From: CAZLKN01 sp964560135
Lineage (GTDB): Bacteria; Actinomycetota; JAICYB01
Length of the DNA: 64,000 nucleotides
Direction: 5' to 3'
Assembly: GCA_964560135.1 (NCBI GenBank)
Contig: CAZLKN010000003.1
Coordinates: 1 to 64,000 of the forward strand
Below are positions 8,599-16,702 of the stretch, one piece after another. Every line of letters begins with the position of its first letter. The first letter of the stretch is position 1. The notes under the pieces were generated by a model, which searched no databases, was not told where the DNA came from, and worked only from the letters and a program-made list of their open reading frames with translations. The position numbers were made by a program, and so were the translations under genes.

Positions 8599-8648
8599 CG
8601 CTCCAGTATTCGCCGGACGCCCGAGCCCTCCTGCACGCGGCCGGTGAC

Positions 8649-8675
8649 GTTTGGGCCCCCGGGCGTCCGGGGTAC
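8649..8675 (+). promoter_or_regulatory. Candidate SigF/SigB-type promoter
   Basis: GTTTG (8649-8653), 16 bases, then GGGTAC (8670-8675) matches the group 3 SigB/SigF pattern known in actinobacteria (GnnTn, 14-16 bases, GGGTAC/T). It lies 11 bases before the ATG at 8687, so the transcript would be nearly leaderless. A SigF-like gene is encoded at 16699-17424. GGGTA alone is common in this DNA; the matched -35 element is what makes this site notable. Confidence 0.5.
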
Positions 8676-8686
8676 GGTGGCAGGAC

Positions 8687-9505
8687 ATGAGGGTGGGCGT
8701 GAAGCGACTGAGCGTGATGCTGCTGCTGGTGGCCTTCGGCGCGATGCTGACCGTCGGTCCGGCATCCGCGGTACGGGGTTGCTGGACGGACCCCGCGGAC
8801 AGTTCCGACGAGCTCGACATGGTCGCCGGTACCCACGACGACACCGGCGATACGGTCGCGTACACCCTCACGATGGAGCACCCGTTCGTCGCGAGCGACG
8901 TCTACCTGATCTCGTGGTCCCTGCACGACACCGACGACGCGTCGGTGTTCGCCGCCGAGGGATACGTCGACGTCTGGGATCGGAACGGGGACGGGGAACT
9001 GGACGGGATCGTCGTGAGGAACGACGGGATGAACACGAAGGTCGCCGACGCCACGGTGAGCCACACCGACGGCACGAGGACGATGACGGTGTCGTACCCG
9101 GCCTCGGCGCTGTCGGACCTCGGGTTGCCCGCGACCCACTACTTCTACACGGTGGACACCAAGGACAACCCCTACTACTTCTCCGACCGTGCGCCCGACA
9201 GCGGCACCCTCCGCCACGACCTGGGTCAGGGCGACAGCGACTGCCCGGAGCCCACGCCGACCCCGGTCCCTACGGCGACGCCGACGCCGACTCCGACCCC
9301 GGCCCCCACGGCGACGCCGACGCCGACCCCGACCCCGGCCCCCACGGCGACACCCACACCGGTGCCGACGTCGACACCGCCGCCGACCTCGACGCCCACA
9401 CCCCCGCCGCAGGACTGCGTGGTCGAGGTGACCGTGCTCGACGTCAGCGTCTGCGTGAGCACCCTGAGCGTCGGACCCTCGGCGGTGGAGCAGGGACTGG
9501 CCTGA
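8687..9505 (+). CDS. Secreted protein with Pro-Thr-rich repeat region
   Basis: 272 residues from ATG 8687. A signal peptide (about 30 residues, cleavage near GPASA/VRG) is followed by a beta-rich domain of about 150 residues with an Asp-rich loop (DVWDRNGDGELDG) that resembles a single calcium-binding loop. A Pro-Thr repeat follows, and the chain ends in a short Cys-containing tail (QDCVVEVTVLDVSVCVSTL). Pro-Thr linkers are typical of exported, often O-glycosylated wall-associated proteins. No catalytic motif is seen. It is divergent from the secreted PHP hydrolase and has a candidate SigF-type promoter just upstream, which suggests stress- or stationary-phase expression. Function unknown. 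Confidence 0.65.
   Translation: MRVGVKRLSVMLLLVAFGAMLTVGPASAVRGCWTDPADSSDELDMVAGTHDDTGDTVAYTLTMEHPFVASDVYLISWSLHDTDDASVFAAEGYVDVWDRNGDGELDGIVVRNDGMNTKVADATVSHTDGTRTMTVSYPASALSDLGLPATHYFYTVDTKDNPYYFSDRAPDSGTLRHDLGQGDSDCPEPTPTPVPTATPTPTPTPAPTATPTPTPTPAPTATPTPVPTSTPPPTSTPTPPPQDCVVEVTVLDVSVCVSTLSVGPSAVEQGLA
9251..9410 (+). repeat. Pro-Thr coding tandem repeat
   Basis: Low-complexity run encoding alternating Pro and Thr with interspersed Ala and Val. The clearest period is 12 residues (ATPTPTPTPAPT), i.e. 36 bases, repeated about twice with flanking partial copies. It forms the linker of the secreted protein. Such repeats change length easily by slippage. Confidence 0.8.
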
Positions 9506-9525
9506 GGGTCACGCGGTCGGGTCGC

Positions 9526-10728
9526 TCACACGACCCCCTCGTCGCGCAGCTCGGACAGCTCCCCGGTGGTGAGTCCGAGCTCGCCGTAGACCTCGTCGTT
9601 GTGGGCGCCGAGCTCGGTGGGGCCGGCGTGTGCCACCCGGCCCGGCGTCTCCGAGAGCCTGGGGTGCACCCCCTGCATCCGCAGCGGCCCGAGGTCCGTA
9701 TCCTCGACGGTCACGATCGAGCCGCGGGCCCGCACGTGCGGATCGTCCACGAACTCGGCGATCGTGTAGACGGGGGCCAGCGCCGCGTCGTGACGCTCGA
9801 AGATCCCGATCGCCTCCTCGCGCGGGTGGTCCGCCATCCACGCCGCGATGATCTCGTCGAGCTCTTCGACGTGGGCTACACGCGAGGCGTGGGTGGCGAA
9901 GCGGGCGTCGTCCTTGAGCTCCGGGCGCCCGATGGCGTCGAAGACCCGCATCGCCACCGCCTGCGCCGTCGCCGACAGTGCCACCCACCGTCCGTCCGCG
10001 CACCGGTAGACGTTGCGCGGCGCCGTGTAGGGCAGGCGCGACCCCATCCGCGGCTGGAGGTACCCGAGCTGATCCCAGGCCAGCGGCAGGGGACCGAGAA
10101 GCTGCGCCAGCGACTCGTACAGCGACAGATCGATCACCTGTCCGGTGCCCCCGCGGGCGTCGCGGTGGTAGAGCGCGGCCAGCACCGCCCACGTCCCGGT
10201 GAGGCCCGCGACCTCGTCGGCCAGCGCCACCGGCGGCAGGATCGGGGGCCCGTCCGGCGTGCCGGTGATGCCGGCGAGGCCCGACATCGCCTCGGCCAGC
10301 GTGGCGAAGCCGGGCCGGCCGGCGTAGGGTCCGTCCTGGCCGAAGCCCGTGCAGCGCACGACGACGAGACGGGGGTCGTCGTCGCGCAGGGACGCCGGAT
10401 CGAGGTTCCAGCGTTCCAGGGTGCCGGGACGGAAGTTCTCGATCAGCACGTCCGTCCCCCGGAGCAGGCGGCGCAGCAGAGCCTGTCCCTTCGGCTTCGA
10501 GAGGTCCAGCGTGACGCACCGCTTGTTGCGGGACACGAGCTTCCAGTACAGCGATACGCCGTCCTTCGTGCTTCCGAACCGGCGCACGTCGTCACCGCCC
10601 ACCGGGTGTTCCACCTTGATCACGTCCGCGCCGAAGTCGCCGAGGTAGGCCGCGATGCGGGGACCGGCGATCACCGTCGAGCAGTCCACCACGCGGACGC
10701 CTTCCAGAGGCAGGGGAGGGTCGGCCAT
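9526..10728 (-). CDS. CaiB/BaiF family (family III) CoA-transferase
   Basis: 400 residues, the usual length for the family. Seen: an N-terminal GVRVVDCSTVIAGPRIAAYLGDFGADVIKVE, LIENFRPGTLERW, and the catalytic Asp171 in VALADEVAGLTG, equivalent to the nucleophile of formyl-CoA transferase. These enzymes move CoA between carboxylic acids through aspartyl-CoA intermediates. The acid cannot be told from sequence; succinate- or formate-dependent activation of a dicarboxylate, or racemisation (Amacr-like), are options. It stands alone, convergent with the Pro-Thr protein gene. It could feed the acyl-CoA pathways encoded nearby. Confidence 0.87.
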   Translation of the reverse strand: MADPPLPLEGVRVVDCSTVIAGPRIAAYLGDFGADVIKVEHPVGGDDVRRFGSTKDGVSLYWKLVSRNKRCVTLDLSKPKGQALLRRLLRGTDVLIENFRPGTLERWNLDPASLRDDDPRLVVVRCTGFGQDGPYAGRPGFATLAEAMSGLAGITGTPDGPPILPPVALADEVAGLTGTWAVLAALYHRDARGGTGQVIDLSLYESLAQLLGPLPLAWDQLGYLQPRMGSRLPYTAPRNVYRCADGRWVALSATAQAVAMRVFDAIGRPELKDDARFATHASRVAHVEELDEIIAAWMADHPREEAIGIFERHDAALAPVYTIAEFVDDPHVRARGSIVTVEDTDLGPLRMQGVHPRLSETPGRVAHAGPTELGAHNDEVYGELGLTTGELSELRDEGVV

Positions 10729-10790
10729 GAGGAGCCGAGCCTACCGCGGCGCGCCCTCACCGGACCCGGGCGCTAGCCGAGGGTCACCAA

Positions 10791-10818
10791 GGTGTGATTT
10801 CGTCTAGGGCGAGGGTAG
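10791..10818 (+). promoter_or_regulatory. Candidate SigF-type promoter of the che-like island
   Basis: GGTGT (10791-10795), 17 bases, then GGGTAG (10813-10818) sits 52 bases before the ATG of the CheB-like gene. It approximates the mycobacterial SigF pattern (GGWWT, 16-17 bases, GGGTAY); the last base and the fourth -35 base deviate. The downstream gene line ends in a SigF-like sigma gene, so autoregulation is possible but unproven. Confidence 0.35.
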
Positions 10819-10870
10819 AACCTGGAGCGGGGAGCTTCTTCGGCTGGCGCCCCCGGATGGAGGCGAGGCC

Positions 10871-11488
10871 ATGGATCAGGAAGGCGGGGGGCGGACCGCA
10901 GGCGGGGGTGTCGGGTTCCACATAGTCGCGCTCGCTGCGTCTGCGGGGGGCCTGGACGCGATCGCTCGGGTCCTCCACGAGCTCCCCGAGGGGTTCCCGG
11001 CGGCCATCCTGGTGATCCAGCATCTCGACCCCCGCAGGCAGAGCCAGCTGGCCGCGATCCTCGATCGACGTACGGCGCTCCCGGTCAGTGAGGCCACCGA
11101 CGGCCAGAAACTCCGTCCGGGCACCGTGTCGATCGCTCCTCCCGACCGGCATCTGGTGGTGAACTCCGACGGCACGCTCTCACTCACGCATACGGAGGTC
11201 GTCCACTACCTGCGGCCCTCCGCTGAGGTGCTCTTCGAGTCCCTGGCTGCGAACTGCGCCTCCCGCGCGATCGCCGTCGTCCTCACGGGGACGGGAGCCG
11301 ACGGGTCGACGGGGGCCAGGGACGTCAAGGCCGGCGGCGGGCGGGTCCTGGTCCAGGACCCGGCGGAGGCCGAGCACGCGGGGATGCCGGAAGCGGCCAT
11401 CGCGACGGGCGCTGCCGATCAGATCCTCCCGCTGATGAAGATCCCCCGGGCCCTCCTCGATCTGGTGGGGGAGGTCGAGTCCGGATGA
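10871..11488 (+). CDS. cheB: CheB-type protein-glutamate methylesterase (stand-alone domain)
   Basis: 205 residues, the catalytic domain only, with no N-terminal receiver domain. The CheB triad is intact: Ser24 in LAASAGG, His51 in VIQHLDP and Asp144 in GTGADGS. The enzyme would hydrolyse methyl-glutamate esters on a receptor or partner protein. It overlaps the following cheR-like gene by 4 bases (ATGA), and in many bacteria the same pair is fused as a CheB-CheR-PAS hybrid. No chemoreceptor, cheA or flagellar gene is in the window, so a role in signalling other than chemotaxis is more likely. Confidence 0.87.
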   Translation: MDQEGGGRTAGGGVGFHIVALAASAGGLDAIARVLHELPEGFPAAILVIQHLDPRRQSQLAAILDRRTALPVSEATDGQKLRPGTVSIAPPDRHLVVNSDGTLSLTHTEVVHYLRPSAEVLFESLAANCASRAIAVVLTGTGADGSTGARDVKAGGGRVLVQDPAEAEHAGMPEAAIATGAADQILPLMKIPRALLDLVGEVESG

Positions 11489-13585
11489 GTCCACCGACCG
11501 ATGAGGGCCACGCGCCGCAGGGAGCGGACACCTCCTTCACGGCCCTGCTCGAGTTCCTCCGGGACAACCGGGGCTTCGATTTCACCGGGTACAAGCGTCC
11601 GTCGCTGGAGCGACGGGTCCGCAAGCGCATGACCACGGTGGGTGTGTCCGACTTCGAGTCGTACATCGACCGCCTCGAGGTCGAACCAGAGGAATTCACG
11701 CATCTGTTCAACACGATCCTCGTGAACCTGACGAGTTTCTTCCGCGACGCGGAGGCCTGGGAGTACCTCGCCGCGGAGATCATCCCGCGTCTCGTGGCGG
11801 CCAAGGGATCCGACGATCCGATCCGGATCTGGACGGCGGGCTGCGCGTCCGGAGAGGAAACCTACACCATCGCGATGCTGGTCGCGGAGGCGATCGGTGT
11901 CGACGAAGCGGTCCGCCGGATGAAGCTGTACGCAACCGATGTGGATGAAGAGGCGCTGGCCCAGGCGCGGCAGGCGCTGTATACCGAGCGGGACCTCGGA
12001 TCGGTGCCCGAGGAGCTCCGGGGCCGTTACTTCACGCCATCGGGACCGGGGGCCGTGTTCCATCCGACGCTGCGCCGGGCGGTGGTCTTCGGACGCCACG
12101 ATCTCGTCCAGGATGCTCCCATCCCACACCTCGATCTCATCATCTGCCGCAACGTCCTGATCTACCTCAACGCCGAGACGCAGGGTGGTGTGCTGCAACG
12201 CTTCCACTTCGCCCTCGACGAGGGTGGATTCCTGTTCCTCGGGCGAGCGGAGATGCTGCTCGCCCGGCGCGACCTCTTCTCACCCGACAAGCTCGGGTTC
12301 CGGATCTTCTCGAAGGTCCCGAGTGCTGCGCGTCCCGCGCAGCACTTCGGCGAGGTCCGGCTGGACGAGCTCGAGACCCCGCCGGCTGAGCACCGCCAGC
12401 GTCTGCGCTGGCACGCGACGGATCTTCGTCCGGGGGCCCAACTCATCATCGATGCCTCGGGCAGGCTCGCGGACGCCGACCGGCAGGCGGTCGAGCAGTT
12501 CGGCCTCGGCCCCCACGACCTCGGACGGCCATTCCAGGACCTCGAGGTCTCGTACCGTCCGGTCGAGCTGCGGTCCGTGATCGAGCAGGTCACGGCCAAC
12601 CTGCGCCCCGTCACCCTCCGGGAGGTGGAGCGCCGGGGAGAGGAGAGATCCGAGTTCTTCGACATCGACGTCGCCCCGGTCGAGGCCGGCGGCGACCTGC
12701 TGGGCACGAGCATTCTTTTCCGGGACGTGACCGAGGATCGCCGTCTGCGTACCGAGCTCGAGCGTTCCCGCGAGGATCTCGAGAACGCCTACGAGGAGCT
12801 GCAGGCCACCAACGAGGAGTTGGAGACGACGAANNNNNNNNNNNNNNNNNNNNNNNNNNNNNNNNNNNNNNNNNNNNNNNNNNNNNNNNNNNNNNNNNNN
12901 NNNNNNNNNNNNNNNNNNNNNNNNNNNNNNNNNGCAGGCCACCAACGAGGAGTTGGAGACGACGAACGAGGAGCTGCAGGCCACCAACGAGGAGTTGGAG
13001 ACGACGAACGAGGAGCTGCAGGCCACCAACGAGGAGTTGGAGACGACGAACGAGGAGCTGCAGGCCACCAACGAGGAGTTGGAGACGACGAACGAGGAGC
13101 TGCAGGCCACCAACGAGGAGTTGGAGACGACGAACGAGGAGCTGCAGGCCACCAACCAGGAGTTGGAGACGACGAATCAGGAGGTGAACCGCCGCACCGA
13201 GGAGACCTCGCAGGTCAACGCTTTCCTGGAAGCGGTGCTCTCGAGCCTGCGGTCGGGGGTCGTCGTCGTCGACTGGGAGCGTCGGGTGATGGGGTGGAAC
13301 GACGTCTCGGAGGACCTCTGGGGGCTGCGGGCCGACGAGGTCCGGGGGGAGCGGCTGGAGGCGCTCGACATCGGCCTGCCGTTCCAGCACATCGAGGAGC
13401 CGATCCGCGCCTGCCTGGAGGAGGAGGCGGCGTCGCAGGAGGTGGTCGTCGAGGCCACGTCGCGCAGGGGCAAGTCGCTCCGGTGCCGGGTCGTGTGCAG
13501 CCCGTTGCTCGCTGACGGCGCCCGCCGGCTCGGCGTGATCCTTCTGGTCGAACCCGGGGAGGGTGAATGGTCCGGGGGCAGCTAG
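11485..13585 (+). CDS. cheR: CheR methyltransferase - PAS - coiled coil - PAS protein (interrupted by an assembly gap)
   Basis: Glutamate O-methyltransferase with sensory domains. Residues 15-75 form the CheR N-terminal helical domain. The SAM domain begins near 113 (IWTAGCASGEETYTIAML) and includes LIICRNVLIYL, with a PAS-like segment at about 310-415. A coiled coil of the 14-residue unit QATNEELETTNEEL then runs into 100 N. After the gap the protein continues in a different frame (mod 3), through five more perfect units and one variant unit, and ends with a second PAS domain (FLEAVLSSLRSGVVVVDWERRV) and TAG 13583. The frame change is an artefact of the gap length, not a mutation. It overlaps cheB by 4 bases and the PucR-like gene by 19. 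Confidence 0.85.
12802..13186 (+). repeat. 42-bp tandem repeat encoding a coiled coil
   Basis: A 42-base unit encodes QATNEELETTNEEL. One unit is visible before the N run (from 12802). Six follow it (12935-13186): five perfect in protein sequence and the last altered to QATNQELETTNQEV. Near-identity at DNA level shows recent expansion or homogenisation and explains why assembly failed here. The real copy number is unknown. Confidence 0.92.
12834..12933. other. Assembly gap (100 N)
   Basis: Exactly 100 undefined bases inside the 42-bp repeat, the usual placeholder for a gap of unknown size. The reading frame before and after differs, so the true length is not 100. Coordinates to the right are therefore nominal. 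Confidence 0.99.
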
Positions 13586-14823
13586 CCGTCTCGGATCTGC
13601 TCGCGCGTGTCGTCGCCGAGGCCGAGATCCGCGATCTCGTGGATGACATGGTCGCCACGCTCCGGGCGGAGATGGGGACGCAGCTCAAGGACCTCACGGC
13701 CTCCGACCTGCAAGGGCTGTGCGATCCGACCGTCCGGACGTTGCTGCGGTGCATCGGGGAGGTGCGGCCGCTGTCCGTACTCGAGCTCGAAGCCATCGTC
13801 CGAACCGGTATCGGGCAGCTCGCTCCGACGGTCTCCCTGCACACGGGGATCCGGTTCGCGCAGGCCGGGAACCGGTCGCTGCGCAGGCGGCTCGTCGACC
13901 AGCTGACGAGCATGGATTTCGCCCCGCAGGAGCGGACGGACCTCGCTGCGAAGCTCGGTGCCGCGACGCTCATGCTCACCTCGCAGATCACCGCCGCCAT
14001 CGCGCGAGCCTTCCTGATGGGCCCCCGCGAGGACCCCGAGGTGCGGGAGACGGATCGTGGCGTCCTGGATCTTCTCGAGGGCCGTGTGGTTTCTCCCGAA
14101 GACGTGCCGGGACCGCTGCGGGAGGCCGGATTCGTCCCCGGCGCGGCGCACGTCGTGGTGGTGGCGGCTCTCCGGAACACCCAGGACGACGCGGACCTCG
14201 CCGAGTCCGCGGAGGGCGTCCGTGCCGGATTGGACCGGGGGGCCCGGCGCCCGCTGGTGGTCGTTCACGGGGATCGGATCGTGGGTGTCCTGAGCGTGGA
14301 CGGGGAAGCGGGCGAGTCGGCCTGGGCAACGGAACGGCTCCGCGGTCTCGTCGATTCCGGTGCGCCGATCATGGCCGCTGTGGGACGGCCGGAACGCGGG
14401 ATCGAGGGCATCGGACGCAGCTACGCGCAGGCCCGGGAGGCGATGGAGCTGCTCCGGGAATCCGGCGGGCCGACGGCGGTGATCGGCTATGAGGAGTGCC
14501 TGCCCTACCTCCTGCTGCGCCACGCCCCCCATCTGGCGACCGAGGTCTATCGATCCACGATCGCCCCGCTCCTGCAGGCCGACCCCGGCGCCTCGGAGCG
14601 GCTCGTGGACACCATCCGGGCCTATCTGGCCGAGGGTGGCAACCTGAGCGAGGCGGGCAAGGATCTCTCGGTCCACCGGGCCACGCTCTACCGGCGGATC
14701 GACCGGATCGCCGAGGTGACCGGCAAGCGCCTCGATGACCCGGGCCAGGCGCTGCTCTTCGCCCTCGGGCTGCGGGTCTTGGACCTGCTCGGACAGGGAT
14801 CCACCGGCCACGCTCACCCCTGA
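13567..14823 (+). CDS. PucR/CdaR-like transcriptional regulator
   Basis: 418 residues. The C-terminal 60 residues carry the PucR-type helix-turn-helix (YLAEGGNLSEAGKDLSVHRATLYRRIDRI), and the region before it has the GGDEF-like CdaR layout (GRPERGIEGIGRSYAQAREAMELL). The N-terminal 150 residues are helical (VSDLLARVVAEAEIRDLVDDM) and may be a sensor or dimerisation domain. ATG 13567 follows GGGGAGGG at short spacing, and the gene overlaps the cheR-like gene by 19 bases, so it is translationally coupled. A strong hairpin begins at its stop codon. It probably reads out the CheB/CheR-type signalling encoded upstream. Its effector and targets are unknown. Confidence 0.75.
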   Translation: MVRGQLAVSDLLARVVAEAEIRDLVDDMVATLRAEMGTQLKDLTASDLQGLCDPTVRTLLRCIGEVRPLSVLELEAIVRTGIGQLAPTVSLHTGIRFAQAGNRSLRRRLVDQLTSMDFAPQERTDLAAKLGAATLMLTSQITAAIARAFLMGPREDPEVRETDRGVLDLLEGRVVSPEDVPGPLREAGFVPGAAHVVVVAALRNTQDDADLAESAEGVRAGLDRGARRPLVVVHGDRIVGVLSVDGEAGESAWATERLRGLVDSGAPIMAAVGRPERGIEGIGRSYAQAREAMELLRESGGPTAVIGYEECLPYLLLRHAPHLATEVYRSTIAPLLQADPGASERLVDTIRAYLAEGGNLSEAGKDLSVHRATLYRRIDRIAEVTGKRLDDPGQALLFALGLRVLDLLGQGSTGHAHP

Positions 14824-14847
14824 TGCGACACTCTGTCGCATCAGGGG
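14817..14847. terminator. Perfect 14-bp hairpin after the PucR-like gene
   Basis: CCCCTGATGCGACA-CTC-TGTCGCATCAGGGG is a perfect 14-bp inverted repeat with a 3-base loop. It spans the end of the PucR-like gene, including its TGA at 14821. No T-run follows, so it is either a GC-rich actinobacterial terminator or an operator. It separates the first three genes of the island from the ligase-like and sigma genes. Confidence 0.65.
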
Positions 14848-15019
14848 GCGCGATCCGCACGGTCTGGGCATTGTGAGCTCCCCCCCGGAGGTCTAGCCTC
14901 GGAAGAGAACGAGTGGCCGCGTGCGGTCGGATTTCCAACGGAGCGGACCCCAGCCCCCCGCCGGACGTTCCCCCTCCGCTCGACCGCGCGCGGGCCACTC
15001 GCCTACCACAGGAAGGTCG

Positions 15020-16702
15020 GTGGCAACGGTGACGGACGGCGGATCGGATATCTCCGGATATACCCGCCGGGCCGTATCGTCGCGGGCGGGACACAGCTGG
15101 CCCTCGACGATCCCCGAGGCGCTGGAGCGGGCGGCGAGCACCCACAACGGTGTCGTCTTCGCCGACGCGCGTGGGGACGGATTGCTGTCCTACCGGGAAC
15201 TGCGCCATCGGGGCCGCAGAGCCGCTGGAACGTTCAGGAGGATGGGGATCGGACCCGGTGACGTGATCGGCTTCCTCGTGCCGACCTCCCCGGAGCTGCT
15301 GATCTGTATGGTAGCCGCCTGGGAGGTGGGGGCGGTTCCCGCGGTGCTCCCCACACCCCCTCACCACCGGAGCGCCACGCCCGCCCATGAACTCGCGGTC
15401 GCCGCGGGGGCGACGATCCTCGTCGTGCCCGGGGTCGCCCGGGACGTCCGATCGTCCAGCGGGCATCTGCCTACGGTGGGGACGGACGAGATCATCGCCG
15501 GCGGCCCGTACGTACCGGGCCCGACCCGGACGGAGCCGGACGATCCGGCGCTTGTCCAGTTCACGGCCGGCCGGACGGGACCACGGCGCCCCGTGGTGTT
15601 CACCCACGGCCAGGCCCTGGCCGGCGCGGGTTCCTGCGGCCGAATCCTGGAGGTCGACACGGCCGCAGACGTCTTCGCGAGCTGGCTGCCCCTGAGCGAC
15701 CCGCTCGGCATGAGCGGGATGCTCCTTCCGGCCCTGGCGACCTCGGCCTCGCTGGTGTTGCAGGCGCCGGGGGAGTGGGAGCGCGATCCGGTGTCCTGGC
15801 TCCATGCCATCACGCGGTACGAGGCCACGATCACCGCGGCATCCTGCCCGGCGCTCGGACGCACCACGCGGTACCTGAACGGTCAGAGTGACCTCGATCT
15901 GTCCTCGGTCCGCATCCTGCTCAACGGCGGGGAGCCGATCCGGCCCGAGATCGCCTCGGCGTTCGTCGAGCTCGCGGGTCGACACGGGCTGTACTCCTCG
16001 GTGATGAGGCCCGCCTACGTGGTGGCCGAGGCGTCCTTCGCGGTGGCGGTCGGCAGGCGTGGTGAACGCTACCAGCCACCCATGGTGGCGCGGCACCCCA
16101 CGGGGGGCTTACGGCAACCCCACGAGATGCCCGTGGTCTCGGCGGGGATCCCCGTCGACGATGTGGTGCTCACCGTCCGCGATGCGTCCTCCATGTCCGT
16201 CCCGCCGGGGATCGTGGGCGAGATCACGCTCGCCGGAGCCGGCGTCGGGACCACACACGGGGGCCCGACGCCGACCGGAGAGCTGTCCACCGGCGACCTT
16301 GGGTTCTTCGACGGTGAGCATCTCGTCGTCGTCGGCGCCCGGGCGTTCGCGTCCGGCCCGCCCGGCCGGGTGGTGCTGGGTGAGGAGTACGAGTTCCACA
16401 CCGGCGGCGTCCGCGGTGTCGGATCGAGATCAGCCGTCGCGTTCCCGACGGCGAACGGTGACCGGATGGTGGTCGTGGTGGAGCTTCCGGGTGCACGCGA
16501 CCAGGTTGAGCGCATCACCGACCGGGTCGGGCGTGTGCTGATGCGTCACTTCGCGGACGGACCGCCGGTGGAGGTCGCGGCCGTGCCACAGGGGGCGGTC
16601 CCCCGGTCGGAGACCGGCAAGCGGCTCCACGCCCGCTGCCGCGCCGGGTACGAGCAGGGACACCTCCCCGTCCTCGCGCGAAGCTTCACGGGAGCGGCAT
16701 GA
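15020..16702 (+). CDS. Degenerate acyl-adenylate-forming (FAAL-like) protein
   Basis: About 560 residues with the fold signature of AMP-binding ligases closest to fatty-acyl-AMP ligases: IGFLVPTSPELLICMVAAWEVGAVPAV, LPLSDPLGMSGMLLPAL, RILLNGGEPIRPE, GDLGFFDGEHLVVVGAR and a C-terminal ETGKR lysine. The normally Ser/Thr/Gly-rich phosphate loop is replaced by FTAGRTGPRRPVV, and the GRxKD hinge is GARAF, so catalysis may be weak or lost. GTG 15020 just after AGGAAGG is chosen. GTG 15029 is an alternative with wider spacing, and GTG 14921 gives a basic leader without a ribosome site. It overlaps the sigma gene by 4 bases. It may activate a lipid or serve as a binding protein in the same signalling path. 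Confidence 0.6.
   Translation: MATVTDGGSDISGYTRRAVSSRAGHSWPSTIPEALERAASTHNGVVFADARGDGLLSYRELRHRGRRAAGTFRRMGIGPGDVIGFLVPTSPELLICMVAAWEVGAVPAVLPTPPHHRSATPAHELAVAAGATILVVPGVARDVRSSSGHLPTVGTDEIIAGGPYVPGPTRTEPDDPALVQFTAGRTGPRRPVVFTHGQALAGAGSCGRILEVDTAADVFASWLPLSDPLGMSGMLLPALATSASLVLQAPGEWERDPVSWLHAITRYEATITAASCPALGRTTRYLNGQSDLDLSSVRILLNGGEPIRPEIASAFVELAGRHGLYSSVMRPAYVVAEASFAVAVGRRGERYQPPMVARHPTGGLRQPHEMPVVSAGIPVDDVVLTVRDASSMSVPPGIVGEITLAGAGVGTTHGGPTPTGELSTGDLGFFDGEHLVVVGARAFASGPPGRVVLGEEYEFHTGGVRGVGSRSAVAFPTANGDRMVVVVELPGARDQVERITDRVGRVLMRHFADGPPVEVAAVPQGAVPRSETGKRLHARCRAGYEQGHLPVLARSFTGAA

Noticed and set aside
9519..9536. GGGTCG-CTCACA-CGACCC as a terminator between convergent genes
   Set aside because: Only 6 bp of stem, overlapping the coding end of the CoA-transferase; too weak to call.
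12934..13515. Continuation of the CheR frame straight through the N run
   Set aside because: Read in that frame the sequence gives Arg/Gly-rich nonsense, whereas the other frame gives the coiled-coil and PAS sequence. The gap length is a placeholder.
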